The notes under the pieces were generated by a model that worked only from the letters and a program-made list of their open reading frames with translations, searched no databases and had not been told where the DNA came from. The position numbers and the translations under genes were made by a program. Shown here in pieces: positions 55,463 through 64,000 of a stretch of DNA of 64,000 nt (position 1 is its first letter; the number at the start of each line of letters is the position of its first letter). This DNA is from Planktotalea frisia. GTDB taxonomy: Bacteria; Pseudomonadota; Alphaproteobacteria; Rhodobacterales; Rhodobacteraceae. The DNA lies in NCBI RefSeq assembly GCF_001890925.1, contig NZ_MLCB01000143.1, positions 32,941 through 96,940 of the forward strand. Reading direction: 5' to 3'.

Positions 55463-56728
55463 TCAAAGCCATTCTGGGATGGTATCTCGATTTATCATTT
55501 CGTCAAAGGTCGGACGCGCACGAATGACAGCAAATTGATCACCTTTGACCAAAACTTCAGGAATAAGCGGGCGCGTGTTGTACTCGGACGCCATCACCGC
55601 GCCATATGCACCCGCCGAGCGAAACGCGACCAGATCACCGGCTTTGAGCGGTGGCATTTCGCGCCCTTTGGCAAAAGTATCGCCGCTTTCACAAACGGGG
55701 CCAACGATGTCGTAGGGCTGTGGCAGCACACCCGCTTCGGGTTCGATCACCGGAATGATATCGTGGTAGGCATCATACATGGCAGGGCGGATCAAATCGT
55801 TCATTGCCCCGTCAATTATAAGAAATTCGCGGTCTTCGCCGGATTTCACATAAATCACTTCACTCACCATCAAGCCCGCGTTGCCAGCAATCAAACGGCC
55901 CGGCTCAATCTCGATCTCACAACCAAGATGCCCGACACATTTCTTGATCAGCGCACCGTAATCTGTAGGCATTGGCGGAGCTTCGTTCGAGCGCGTGTAA
56001 GGGATGCCCAAGCCGCCACCGAGGTCAAGACGCGAGATTTCGTGCCCATCGGCACGAAGTTGCTCAGTTAATTCAGCAACCTTGTTATAAGCCGCTTCAA
56101 ACGGTGCCAATTCAGTCAACTGACTGCCAATGTGCACGTCGATTCCAATGATCTTTAGACCGGGCAAAGACGCCGCCAGCGCGTAAACTTCGCGCGCGCG
56201 ACTGATTGGAATACCGAACTTGTTTTCCGCCTTACCCGTTGCAATCTTCGCATGGGTTTTGGCATCCACGTCGGGGTTCACACGAATAGTTATTGGTGCC
56301 TCAACGCTCAGCTCAGTCGCAATCTCGGAAATGACCTGCATCTCCGGCTCGCTCTCTACATTGAACTGACGGATGCCACCTGTCAGCGCCATGCGCACTT
56401 CTTCACGCGTTTTGCCGATACCGGAAAAAACAATGCGTTCGCCCGGCACACCCGCTGCCTTCGCGCGCGCGTATTCTCCGCCCGACACAACATCCATGCC
56501 AGCCCCTAAAGCAGCCAAAGTCTTCAAAATCGCCTGATTAGACGCCGCTTTCATCGCGTAGCATACAAGGTGATCCATCCCCTCCAGCGCGTCATCGAAC
56601 AGTTTGAAGTGGCGCTCTAGCGTTGCTGTGGAATAGACATAAAACGGCGTGCCAACGCTGGCGGCAATCTCGCTCAACGGGACATCTTCGGCGTACAAAG
56701 CGCCGTCTCTGTAAAGAAAATGATCCAT
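55463..56728 (-). CDS. lysA: diaminopimelate decarboxylase
   Basis: Final step of lysine synthesis: meso-diaminopimelate to lysine. The 421-residue PLP alanine-racemase-fold enzyme has K60 (YAMKAASN) as the Schiff-base lysine, HIGSQLTELAPFEAAY, and the CESGDTFAKGREMPP active-site Cys block. The start at 56728 (MDHFLYRDG) fits the family. Upstream lies copy C of the repeat, then DUF2834, a small lipoprotein and argH on the same strand. Confidence 0.96.
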   Translation of the reverse strand: MDHFLYRDGALYAEDVPLSEIAASVGTPFYVYSTATLERHFKLFDDALEGMDHLVCYAMKAASNQAILKTLAALGAGMDVVSGGEYARAKAAGVPGERIVFSGIGKTREEVRMALTGGIRQFNVESEPEMQVISEIATELSVEAPITIRVNPDVDAKTHAKIATGKAENKFGIPISRAREVYALAASLPGLKIIGIDVHIGSQLTELAPFEAAYNKVAELTEQLRADGHEISRLDLGGGLGIPYTRSNEAPPMPTDYGALIKKCVGHLGCEIEIEPGRLIAGNAGLMVSEVIYVKSGEDREFLIIDGAMNDLIRPAMYDAYHDIIPVIEPEAGVLPQPYDIVGPVCESGDTFAKGREMPPLKAGDLVAFRSAGAYGAVMASEYNTRPLIPEVLVKGDQFAVIRARPTFDEMINRDTIPEWL

Positions 56729-56782
56729 GCGCGGGGAAGTAGCTTCAAACGCGCCTGCGTTCAATCTTTAACCACCACCACC

Positions 56783-56850
56783 GCTTCATCTTTCCAGATA
56801 AACTTCGGGGGAAGGCTCAGCTTGCTGAGACGGGGGCTGGCCCCCTTCCC
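56783..56850 (+). repeat. structured intergenic repeat, copy C
   Basis: TTCATCTTTCC-N2-ATAAACTTCGG box, hairpin 1 CTCAGC / GCTGAG (loop TT), hairpin 2 GGGGGC / GCCCCC. Unlike the other copies it lies between two minus-strand genes (DUF2834 and lysA), so it is antisense to their transcript. Confidence 0.8.
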
Positions 56851-56852
56851 AC

Positions 56853-57170
56853 TTAAACCACTGGGCGTGAACGCAAAAACAGATAAAGCGGCAAGCCACA
56901 GCTTACCCCAATGCAAAACGTCGCAGGGATCGCGATCAACGCGCTCCAATTGCGACGCGTGAACACCTCTGCCAAAATCCAGACCGTCAGCGTGATAGCA
57001 GCAATCGTCAAATCCCAAACAAGGCCGGAGCTCGCCATGTTGGTATGCCACGCATCCACCATTTTCATGATATCCCAACCCTCGGCCTGAAACCAATGGA
57101 TGAAATAATACATCGGGTGGATCGCGCCCCAAACGGCAAGGGCCAAATAGATCATACGCAAAACTGACAT
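56853..57170 (-). CDS. DUF2834 membrane protein
   Basis: A 105-residue protein with three membrane segments and the DUF2834 pattern LAVWGAIHPMYYFIHWFQAEG. Function unknown. It lies between the small lipoprotein gene (27 bp) and the repeat. Confidence 0.8.
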   Translation of the reverse strand: MSVLRMIYLALAVWGAIHPMYYFIHWFQAEGWDIMKMVDAWHTNMASSGLVWDLTIAAITLTVWILAEVFTRRNWSALIAIPATFCIGVSCGLPLYLFLRSRPVV

Positions 57171-57197
57171 TCCGGCTTCCTTTGTTTGCGGCCGCGC

Positions 57198-57365
57198 TTA
57201 GCTTTCTTCTGAGGCAAGCACTTCCGCTTCGGTTTCAGCCGCCTCTGCCGCCGCTTTTTCTTCAAGGCGTTCTTTTAACGGCTTCGTTGGTTTGGTGGGC
57301 GCACCATCTGCACCGCACCCTACCAGCAAGACTAGCGCCAATGCTCCCGCGATCAAACGCGTCAC
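57198..57365 (-). CDS. 55-residue lipoprotein following argH
   Basis: A GTG-started frame of 55 codons, below common ORF-length cut-offs. Residues 1-16 form a lipoprotein signal ([17 protein letters not shown]) with a LVGC lipobox. The mature peptide has Pro/Lys then a Glu/Ala-rich helix ([18 protein letters not shown]). The start overlaps the argH stop as GTGA, strongly suggesting translational coupling. Small lipoproteins behind argH recur in Rhodobacteraceae as far as I recall. Confidence 0.8.
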   Translation of the reverse strand: MTRLIAGALALVLLVGCGADGAPTKPTKPLKERLEEKAAAEAAETEAEVLASEES

Positions 57366-58753
57366 GCGAGAACCTCACGCCAGCGCGCCACTTGGCTGCG
57401 CACTTGATCCGGTGCCGTGCCTCCGTAAGACGTGCGCGATGCGACCGATGCGTCAACAGTCAAAACACTGAACACATCCTCAGTAATTGCGCCATGAACT
57501 GTCTGCATTTGCGCAAGTGTCAAATCTGGCAAGTCGCAGCCTTCCTTTTCCGCCATCGCCACCAGTGACCCTGTTACATGATGCGCATCGCGAAACGGCA
57601 TGTTCAAAGCACGCACACACCAATCCGCCAAATCCGTCGCTGTCGAAAACCCCGATCCAGCAGCAGCAGCCAAACTTTCACGGTTCGCCGTCATATCGCG
57701 CACCATCCCATCCATCGCAGCCATCGCGAGCATCCAGTTGTCCGCTGCATCAAAAACCTGCTCTTTGTCTTCTTGCATGTCCTTGGAATAGGCCAGTGGC
57801 AGCCCTTTCATCACAATCATCAGCGCCGTATTGGCCCCAAAAATCCGTCCGATTTTTGCGCGGATTAGCTCAGCCGCGTCAGGGTTCTTCTTTTGGGGCA
57901 TTATAGACGAGCCCGTCGAAAACCGATCTGACAAAGTCACAAATCTAAACTGCGCAGAGGACCAGATCACCAACTCCTCAGCCAAACGGCTGAGATGCAT
58001 TGCCGTGATTGACGCGCAATTCAGGAAATCCAAGGCAAAGTCACGATCACTCACTGCGTCCAGTGAATTGGCCGATGGCCGATCAAAGCCAAGCGCTTTC
58101 GCCGTGGCGTCCCGATCAATCGGAAACGACGTCCCCGCAAGCGCAGCTGCCCCCAAAGGACACTCATTCATCCGCGCCCTTGCGTCGCGCACACGGGACA
58201 AATCACGTCCCAACATCTCAACGTAAGCCATCATATGATGACCCCAAGTCACAGGTTGCGCAGTTTGCAAGTGCGTAAAGCCGGGCATCGCCCAATCTGC
58301 ACCTGCCTCTGCTTGGATCAACAACCCGTCGATCAAAGACAGCAAAGCCCCTTCAGCCGCATCAAACTGATCACGCACCCAAAGCTTGAAATCTGTCGCC
58401 ACCTGATCGTTGCGCGAACGCGCTGTGTGCAAACGCCCCGCTGGTTCGCCAACAATTTCCTTCAAACGCGCCTCGACATTCATGTGAATGTCTTCCAAAG
58501 CCGCCGAATACTCGAATGTTCCTGCTTCAATTTCTGACAAGACCGTGAGCAGCCCTTCCCGAATGGTCTCTGCGTCGGTATCTGTGATGATACCTTGTGC
58601 AGCCAGCATGCTCGCATGAGCGCGAGAACCGTCGATGTCCTGACGTGCCATTCGCTTGTCAAACCCGATTGAGGCGTTAATTGCCTCCATAATTGCATCG
58701 GGTCCAGCAGCGAACCGGCCGCCCCACATCGCATTGGAAGAAGATTTGGTCAT
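57362..58753 (-). CDS. argH: argininosuccinate lyase
   Basis: Last step of arginine synthesis: cleavage of argininosuccinate. The 463-residue protein belongs to the fumarase/aspartase superfamily. [24 protein letters not shown] opens it, [10 protein letters not shown] is an internal motif, and [12 protein letters not shown] is the signature loop. I chose ATG 58753; the longer frame covers the divergent tlpA start. tlpA starts only 21 bp away on the other strand. Confidence 0.97.
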   Translation of the reverse strand: MTKSSSNAMWGGRFAAGPDAIMEAINASIGFDKRMARQDIDGSRAHASMLAAQGIITDTDAETIREGLLTVLSEIEAGTFEYSAALEDIHMNVEARLKEIVGEPAGRLHTARSRNDQVATDFKLWVRDQFDAAEGALLSLIDGLLIQAEAGADWAMPGFTHLQTAQPVTWGHHMMAYVEMLGRDLSRVRDARARMNECPLGAAALAGTSFPIDRDATAKALGFDRPSANSLDAVSDRDFALDFLNCASITAMHLSRLAEELVIWSSAQFRFVTLSDRFSTGSSIMPQKKNPDAAELIRAKIGRIFGANTALMIVMKGLPLAYSKDMQEDKEQVFDAADNWMLAMAAMDGMVRDMTANRESLAAAAGSGFSTATDLADWCVRALNMPFRDAHHVTGSLVAMAEKEGCDLPDLTLAQMQTVHGAITEDVFSVLTVDASVASRTSYGGTAPDQVRSQVARWREVLA

Positions 58754-58774
58754 ATGCCTACCCTTGGAGGGAAA

Positions 58775-59347
58775 ATGAAAAAAACTGTTGTTGCGCTGAT
58801 GTATACCGCTCTTTTGATGGGTGCAAACATTGCACCACAAATTGTTCATGCTGACCTAGCCAACATCACCGCGATGCGAGATGGCGAAATGAAAAAGCTC
58901 AACTTTCACTCAGTGGCAAAAGCCGTCTCAGACAAATCCTACATCAAAGCCAATGGCACTACAGGCACACTTGCAGATCACACAGGAAAAGTAGTGCTGC
59001 TGAATTTTTGGGCCACTTGGTGTGCACCTTGCCGCAAAGAAATGCCGATGCTTTCAGAGCTTCAAGCAGAACTTGGGGGTGATGACTTCGAGGTGGTCAC
59101 ACTTGCCACAGGACGCAACGCCCCCCCTGCGATGAAGAATTTCTTCAAAGAAATCAATGTAGATAACCTGCCACTTCACCGTGATCCGAAACAGAAAATC
59201 GCGCGCGATATGGCTGTTTTGGGCCTTCCCATCACGGTGATCCTTGATAAAGATGGCGCTGAGATCGCACGCTTGCGCGGCGATGCGGATTGGGCTTCAG
59301 ACAATGCCAAAGCCATTTTGCGCGAGGTCATCGCCGCACAAAAGTAA
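58775..59347 (+). CDS. tlpA: TlpA-family thiol:disulfide reductase
   Basis: A 190-residue periplasmic or membrane-anchored thioredoxin-fold protein with an N-terminal signal or anchor ([20 protein letters not shown]) and the redox motif WCAPC (C83, C86) in [17 protein letters not shown]. Likely reduces apocytochrome c or copper-site cysteines during cytochrome assembly. GGAGGG before ATG 58775 decides the start; an earlier in-frame ATG at 58754 abuts argH. Confidence 0.88.
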   Translation: MKKTVVALMYTALLMGANIAPQIVHADLANITAMRDGEMKKLNFHSVAKAVSDKSYIKANGTTGTLADHTGKVVLLNFWATWCAPCRKEMPMLSELQAELGGDDFEVVTLATGRNAPPAMKNFFKEINVDNLPLHRDPKQKIARDMAVLGLPITVILDKDGAEIARLRGDADWASDNAKAILREVIAAQK

Positions 59348-59349
59348 CC

Positions 59350-59437
59350 GTTTCATCTTTCTTATAAACTTCGGAGCTTGAGGCAGCGCCTCAATATGCC
59401 CCTCTTGGGGCTAAACCTGCGCGCCCCTCTAGGGGCG
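59350..59437 (+). repeat. structured intergenic repeat, copy D (diverged)
   Basis: Shares the 5' box (TTTCATCTTTC-ATAAACTTCGG). The following hairpins differ in sequence but persist: TTGAGGC / GCCTCAA, then GCCCC / GGGGC and GCGCCCCT / AGGGGCGC. It lies right after tlpA and ahead of the convergent Hint gene. Confidence 0.65.
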
Positions 59438-59448
59438 CACAATTTTCT

Positions 59449-60513
59449 TCAGGCCGCTTGATGCGCCAAAATCGCGGCTTCGGATTGCGACAAAATCCGA
59501 CGCGCGTATCCGCCATAGCTGTTGGGATCTGCTTCGATCTCACTATTCACCTCTGCCAAACGCGCCCGATCAGCTTCGGGAATTGTCGACAGTGCTGTGG
59601 ACGCAGGATGGAAACTTTCGGTCTCGACACCATTGGCCAGAACAATCTCATGTTTTGGAAGCATCAGGTGAATATACGTCACTTCTTTGACCTGAGTATC
59701 ACGCGTTACGGTGGATCCGTTCACCAAATCCTTCGCTGCAACCAGAACCTCGGACGTATTGAACAAATCACGCGCAATCCCGCCTTTGACCAACATCCGG
59801 TGGTTCGGGGAAACCAGAAACTCCTGATCAGGCTTTTCTAGTTCAAAAGCACCCGCGCGAATGCGGATTGGGCGCAACTCAGGCATTGCAAACAAACGCG
59901 CGCCTGTCATCCGTCTGGACCCAATCCATTGAATATCCTGCGCACCGCTGTCGCGTGTTTGCAATTTATCGCCTTCGCAAAGGTCCTCGACCAATCGAGG
60001 CCCTTCAGGCGTGTCAATCATCGTACCCGGCGTGAAACAAATAACACCGCCTGACGACACAGACACCATGTCTTGTCCGCGAATATCGATCGTGTGGTGT
60101 ACAACCCAAAGATCGATGTTCTTGGGTGGCATCTCATCTAGAAACATCAATAGCGGCGCTTTACTGCCCGCGACGTCAATCACGGTCAACGTGTAGCTTT
60201 GCGCACCATCTGTCACCACGAAACTACTGTCGCGGATCGGGTGCTCTACATCCACTCTCTCTAAATTAGTCTCATCTGTCAGCGCAGCGCCAACTAGCTT
60301 GCGCACCATTTTTGCTGCGCGTTTGCGAATACTCGCATCGCCGTCTGCCTCATCCAATCGCAACAGCTCCGCAGGTCCGTCAACGCGTACAGCGTCTCCG
60401 GTCCAGCTCCAAGCCGTACCAACATCCAAGGACTGTAGTGGAACAGCCCCCATACCGTCTAACTTTGTTTGCGACCATGAAATGACAAACGTGCCTCGAA
60501 AGCCCGTTTTCAT
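59449..60513 (-). CDS. Hint-domain (hedgehog/intein) protein
   Basis: A 354-residue protein. The first 155 residues form an unassigned beta-rich domain. A Hint_2-type domain then starts at CFTPGTMIDTPEGPRLVEDL with the nucleophilic Cys, runs through VSPNHRMLVKG (block with Asn-His) and ends near SFHPAS. The C-terminal Asn and Ser/Thr/Cys of a splicing intein are absent, so self-cleavage rather than splicing is expected. Such proteins are common in Rhodobacteraceae; role unknown. Confidence 0.85.
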   Translation of the reverse strand: MKTGFRGTFVISWSQTKLDGMGAVPLQSLDVGTAWSWTGDAVRVDGPAELLRLDEADGDASIRKRAAKMVRKLVGAALTDETNLERVDVEHPIRDSSFVVTDGAQSYTLTVIDVAGSKAPLLMFLDEMPPKNIDLWVVHHTIDIRGQDMVSVSSGGVICFTPGTMIDTPEGPRLVEDLCEGDKLQTRDSGAQDIQWIGSRRMTGARLFAMPELRPIRIRAGAFELEKPDQEFLVSPNHRMLVKGGIARDLFNTSEVLVAAKDLVNGSTVTRDTQVKEVTYIHLMLPKHEIVLANGVETESFHPASTALSTIPEADRARLAEVNSEIEADPNSYGGYARRILSQSEAAILAHQAA

Positions 60514-60623
60514 ACTCTAGTCCTGCCTCGTTCGTATTTTTTTTATTACCAAAAGGTTAACAAACGAAGTTTCGGCTGGAAAGAATATTCTGTAATACAC
60601 CTAGAGATTGTGGCCAGAATGCC

Positions 60624-61559
60624 TCAGAACTTCAGACCGAGCCTGATAGAACCAACAACCTGCTCGTCTGCTTGGGTGGTAAATTCACGACCCAAATAAG
60701 TGACCCCGAAAAAACCATGACTGTTCTTTCGTTGCCAGTGCACCCCTGCACGCGCGCGATCACGGCGGTCTGATAGTGTAAGACCAAGGGACGCGGGCAA
60801 GTAAGCGCTTTCGCCGACAAAGGCCGTATCAACGCCAACAACAAACGAGAGCCCCGCCCCCCCTGATGTGATCGTGCGGTAGCGTTGTCCTGTGATACCA
60901 TCGCGGATCATCAAATCGCTGCGCGTTAGACGACCAATCTCAAGATCCATCCCGGCGCGCAGAAGATTTTCAACACCAACTCGGCCTTCAAAAAATGGGC
61001 GCAACTGCGAGCGTGACCCAATGTCAAAGGAACTACCGAATTCGACAACGGCACCGGGATAGGTTTTGTTTGCGATCTGATTTGCACGCGTCGTTGCAGA
61101 CAAAGGTGCAACGCCAAGCCCATCATGGAGCGCAGTTTGAAACTGGTCCAAACGCGTCTGCGGACCGACAATAACAAGCTCGCCTCCATAGGAGATATCG
61201 AACCCAGCATGTTGATAATGTGTATGTAATCCGAGGCTTACCGAACCTGCAAACGGACGATCCCCCGCGAAAGGTGTTACCAGATTGTCAGGGGCTTTGA
61301 TGTCCGCTTGCAATCGAAATTCCAAAACTTCGCCCGCGCGTTCAGGTACATTGCCATTCCAAGACTTACCAAAAATTCGGCTAGACACGTAAGATCCCGT
61401 TTGGCCACGGTCCTTCAAATCGCCGATAAAATCATTCGAAATGAGTCGCCCATACCCAAGTTGCACAACATCTTGTGCAGCAACAAGCGTCGGCAACAAG
61501 ACTGCGCAAGCAACGCTAAAGCTGCGTAAGATAAGCGCGACACTTTGAAGGTTTTTCAT
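60624..61559 (-). CDS. outer-membrane lipid A deacylase, LpxR (DUF2219) family
   Basis: A 311-residue beta-barrel protein with a signal peptide (cleavage near LVAAQ-DV) and a C-terminal Phe. LpxR removes the 3'-acyloxyacyl chain of lipid A. Active-site counterparts look present: Asn-Asp in GRLISNDFIGD, GDRPFAGSVSLGL, and a His in LHDGLGV. The deacylase role is inferred from family; not all DUF2219 members are shown to be active. Confidence 0.75.
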   Translation of the reverse strand: MKNLQSVALILRSFSVACAVLLPTLVAAQDVVQLGYGRLISNDFIGDLKDRGQTGSYVSSRIFGKSWNGNVPERAGEVLEFRLQADIKAPDNLVTPFAGDRPFAGSVSLGLHTHYQHAGFDISYGGELVIVGPQTRLDQFQTALHDGLGVAPLSATTRANQIANKTYPGAVVEFGSSFDIGSRSQLRPFFEGRVGVENLLRAGMDLEIGRLTRSDLMIRDGITGQRYRTITSGGAGLSFVVGVDTAFVGESAYLPASLGLTLSDRRDRARAGVHWQRKNSHGFFGVTYLGREFTTQADEQVVGSIRLGLKF

Positions 61560-61750
61560 CTCGATCTTGTCCCTCTAGACAACGGTTTTCTTACCCGTTT
61601 GCCGTGCATGGAGCGAGTCATCTTGCATGTTAAGATCGAGCGCGCTCAGCCCTGTGTCAATTCCGCCGCGCAGTAACCTACGCGATAGTTCGTGCTAATC
61701 ACTAGGTGTTAATATTGTCTGAAGTTTGACACGCAGAGCAAATAGAGCCG

Positions 61751-62209
61751 TCAAACTGGAAGAGCCGTCGTTTTAAAAACGGTTCTCAACGCGAATGAAC
61801 TTTGCATTTGCGCGACTCCCGGGAGCCGGGCAAGATACTGGCGGTGGATGCGTGCAAAATCTTCTGTACCTTCTGCTACAACCTTAAGCAGGTAGTCAGC
61901 CGAACCCGCCATGAGGTGACATTCCAGTACATCCGGGATGCGCGCGACTGATTTTTCGAAGGCATCAAGCACATCATCTGCCTGCCCGCGCAATGTAATC
62001 TCAACAAAAACTGTCGAAGGGACACCAATCTTGCGTGCATCGAGCAAGGCGACATAGTCACGAATGTAGCCATCTGCCTCTAAACGCTGAACCCGTCTAT
62101 GGCACGCGGAGGGCGAAAGATTCACCTCTTCCGACAGGGCCGCGTTAGACATGCGTCCACTCTTTTGCAGAGCACTCAGGATACGCTTATCTGTTGTATC
62201 TAAGCTCAT
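61751..62209 (-). CDS. Lrp/AsnC-family transcriptional regulator
   Basis: A 152-residue regulator with an N-terminal HTH (LDTTDKRILSALQKSGRMSNAALSEEVNLSPSACHRRVQRLE) and a C-terminal AsnC ligand domain (ECHLMAGSADYLLKVVAEGTEDF). It is divergent from ald with a 140-bp gap, the classic arrangement of the alanine-responsive activator AldR. I chose ATG 62209 because it opens the conserved domain. Confidence 0.88.
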   Translation of the reverse strand: MSLDTTDKRILSALQKSGRMSNAALSEEVNLSPSACHRRVQRLEADGYIRDYVALLDARKIGVPSTVFVEITLRGQADDVLDAFEKSVARIPDVLECHLMAGSADYLLKVVAEGTEDFARIHRQYLARLPGVAQMQSSFALRTVFKTTALPV

Positions 62210-62349
62210 TAGGTCAATTTCCTTGCAGCTTTGGCCGTCTAATTCGAAGAATCTTGCGATTATGTACGCTACCATAGGGTAAGTTTCACAGCACTTGCAG
62301 CCCCATACTTGTCATCCTCAAGCCAAATCGTAAACGGAGGAGATGCGAG

Positions 62350-63465
62350 ATGAAAATTGGGTGCCCTAAAGAGATCAAGCCACAAGAGTTCCGCGTTGGA
62401 ATGACCCCGAATGCCGCGCACGAAGCTGTCGCGCATGGTCATAGCGTGCTGATCCAAGCTGGCGCGGGTGTTGGCGCAGGTTTCGCAGATGAAGATTACA
62501 TCGCCGCTGGCGCAGAAATCGCGGGTAACGCGAGCGATGTTTTCGCGAAAGCGGACATGATCGTAAAGGTCAAAGAACCTCAAGCAGGCGAGCGCAAGAT
62601 GCTGCGTGAATGCCAACTTTTGTTCACTTACCTGCATCTCGCACCTGATCCAGAGCAAACGAAGGACCTGCTCGCCTCTGGCTGCACAGCGATTGCCTAT
62701 GAAACTGTGACCGACCGCAACGGCGGTCTGCCTTTGCTCGCCCCTATGTCTGAAGTTGCTGGTCGTCTTGCCCCGCAAGTTGGCGCATGGACATTGCAAA
62801 AAGCCAATGGCGGGCGTGGTGTCTTGATGGGCGGCGTGCCCGGCGTTGGCCCTGCACGTGTTGCCGTGATCGGGGGCGGCGTTGTTGGCACCCATGCGGC
62901 GCGTATCGCTGCGGGTATGGGCGCGGATGTGACTGTTTTGGATCGCTCGCTTCCTCGCATGCGTTACCTCGATGATGTTTATGGGGGCACATTCAAAACG
63001 AGCTATGCAAGCGCGGGAAACACCGCTGAATTGGTTGCAGAGGCGGACATGGTCATCGGTGCCGTACTTATTCCCGGCGCTGCTGCGCCAAAGCTGGTCA
63101 CACGCGAACAGCTTTCGAGCATGAAACAGGGGGCCGCGATTGTGGATGTGGCGATTGATCAAGGCGGTTGCTTTGAAACCTCCAAAGCCACAACGCACGA
63201 AGATCCGATTTATGATGTCGATGGCATCATGCATTACTGCGTCGCCAATATGCCGGGCGCAGTGGCGCGCACCTCAACGATTGCGCTTGGGAATGCCACG
63301 ATGCCGTTCATGCTCGCGCTAGCGGACAAAGGTTGGAAACAAGCCTGCGCAGATGATCCCCATTTGCTGGAAGGGTTGAATGTTCATGCAGGTAAGCTGA
63401 CCTACTTCGCGGTTGGCAAAGCTTTGGGCATGGATGTGATCTCCCCCCAACTTGCAATCAAGTAA
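62350..63465 (+). CDS. ald: alanine dehydrogenase
   Basis: NAD-dependent oxidative deamination of alanine to pyruvate and ammonia. The 371-residue protein has the substrate-site Arg in EFRVGMTPNAAHEAV, catalytic Lys and His in MIVKVKEPQ and YLHLAPDPEQ, and the NAD fold VAVIGGGVVGTHAARIAAGMG. Expression is probably controlled by the divergent Lrp-family regulator. Followed by a bidirectional terminator. Confidence 0.97.
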   Translation: MKIGCPKEIKPQEFRVGMTPNAAHEAVAHGHSVLIQAGAGVGAGFADEDYIAAGAEIAGNASDVFAKADMIVKVKEPQAGERKMLRECQLLFTYLHLAPDPEQTKDLLASGCTAIAYETVTDRNGGLPLLAPMSEVAGRLAPQVGAWTLQKANGGRGVLMGGVPGVGPARVAVIGGGVVGTHAARIAAGMGADVTVLDRSLPRMRYLDDVYGGTFKTSYASAGNTAELVAEADMVIGAVLIPGAAAPKLVTREQLSSMKQGAAIVDVAIDQGGCFETSKATTHEDPIYDVDGIMHYCVANMPGAVARTSTIALGNATMPFMLALADKGWKQACADDPHLLEGLNVHAGKLTYFAVGKALGMDVISPQLAIK

Positions 63466-63469
63466 CGAA

Positions 63470-63500
63470 AAAGGGCGACCCTATTAAGAGGTCGCCCTTT
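63470..63500. terminator. bidirectional terminator between ald and mscL
   Basis: Perfect 11-bp stem AAAGGGCGACC / GGTCGCCCTTT with a 9-base loop. The A-rich left flank and T-rich right end allow termination from both convergent genes. Confidence 0.9.
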
Positions 63501-63523
63501 CCAAACTCAAAACCTTGAAAGAA

Positions 63524-63937
63524 TTACTTCTTCAAAGCCGCCAAGATGTCTGCAAGCAGCTCTTCTTGTGTTGGGCCCGCTGGTGCTGGCTCTGGTGCTG
63601 GCTCTTCCGCTTTTTTCGTCTTGTTCACAGCTTTTACAAGCATGAACACAACGAACGCGATGATGAGGAAGTTGATGATCGCCATGATGAAACGGCCCCA
63701 TGCGAAGACTGCGGCGCCTGCTTCTTCTGCTGCTGCGATGGACGCAAATTCGCCTTCACCCAACAATGTATATTGGCCAGCAAAATCAATGCCGCCCATG
63801 AAGAGGCTGATGATCGGGTTGATCAAATCGCCAACAAGCGATGTCACGATAGCAGTGAACGCCGCACCGATGATGATACCAACAGCCATGTCCATGACGT
63901 TGCCTTTGGCGATGAAGTCTTTAAATTCTTTTAACAT
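63524..63937 (-). CDS. mscL: large-conductance mechanosensitive channel
   Basis: A 137-residue inner-membrane channel that opens on osmotic downshock. The N-terminus [31 protein letters not shown] holds the amphipathic helix and pore helix TM1; TM2 is [22 protein letters not shown]. The C-terminus is Pro/Ala/Glu-rich then a short helix, as usual. The remaining 63 bp to the window end hold its leader, with no defined element. Confidence 0.96.
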   Translation of the reverse strand: MLKEFKDFIAKGNVMDMAVGIIIGAAFTAIVTSLVGDLINPIISLFMGGIDFAGQYTLLGEGEFASIAAAEEAGAAVFAWGRFIMAIINFLIIAFVVFMLVKAVNKTKKAEEPAPEPAPAGPTQEELLADILAALKK

Positions 63938-64000
63938 GATATACCGCTGCTACCCCAAAACCCGAATTTTTTCATGGGTTATGACGCGGAAATTGTCTGA

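Noticed and set aside
62269..63234. 321-codon open frame opposite alanine dehydrogenase
   Set aside because: It is antisense to conserved Ald motifs and lacks any family signature.

Overview
The window comes from a chromosome of a marine alphaproteobacterium, most likely the Roseobacter group of Rhodobacteraceae. This rests on gene content and order: glnD-murJ, ccrA next to a PlsB-like acyltransferase and ethylmalonyl-CoA mutase, an mcl2-nnrU-DUF1737-mch block running into sdhCDAB, mdh followed by sucCD-sucAB-lpd, and the lysA-DUF2834-lipoprotein-argH//tlpA block. Several proteins belong to families largely restricted to alphaproteobacteria (TIGR02186, TIGR02302). Genes are densely packed, with many 4-bp ATGA overlaps. 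I saw no rRNA, tRNA, CRISPR array, transposase or prophage.

Layout. 0-9.6 kb: nitrogen signalling (glnD), lipid II flipping (murJ), a rhomboid-fold protein lacking its catalytic residues, trpS, a branched-chain aminotransferase, a universal stress protein, and an nfuA-tsaB-rimI cluster behind a near-perfect Irr/ICE-type iron box. 9.7-16.6 kb: a BMP-type nucleoside ABC importer (binding protein, NTF2-like protein, ATPase, two permeases), then a TauE/SafE transporter with a TIGR02186 protein. 16.7-20.6 kb: an SDR, a RecD-like helicase and a LuxR/LuxI quorum-sensing pair with a small ORF ahead of luxR.

20.8-38 kb: mostly the ethylmalonyl-CoA pathway and its link to the TCA cycle. It holds crotonyl-CoA carboxylase/reductase, ethylmalonyl-CoA mutase, mesaconyl-CoA hydratase, the (3S)-malyl-CoA thioesterase-type lyase, succinate dehydrogenase and malate dehydrogenase. 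38.4-49.4 kb: sucC, sucD, sucA, sucB and lpdA, interleaved with small exported or unknown proteins, a GT2 glycosyltransferase and a MAPEG protein. 49.4-64 kb: plsC, ftsX, ftsE, a zinc-ribbon protein, a large TIGR02302 protein, lysA, argH, tlpA, a Hint-domain protein, an LpxR-like lipid A deacylase, an Lrp regulator divergent from alanine dehydrogenase, and mscL.

The most interesting non-coding signals are shared between distant promoters. (1) Paired GTGATCAC palindromes exactly 21 bp apart precede both the sdh and suc operons. (2) GC(C/T)GC-N3-GC(A/G)GC dyads, most with a CACTTGCGC motif, precede ecm, mdh, mcl2 and (dyad only) ccrA. (3) A four-copy intergenic element has a conserved 5' box followed by two hairpins whose stems change but stay paired. 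(4) A 20-bp palindrome is repeated at the 3' ends of sdhB and plsC. Coordinates and motifs were read by eye; family assignments rest on recalled family signatures, not on a search.
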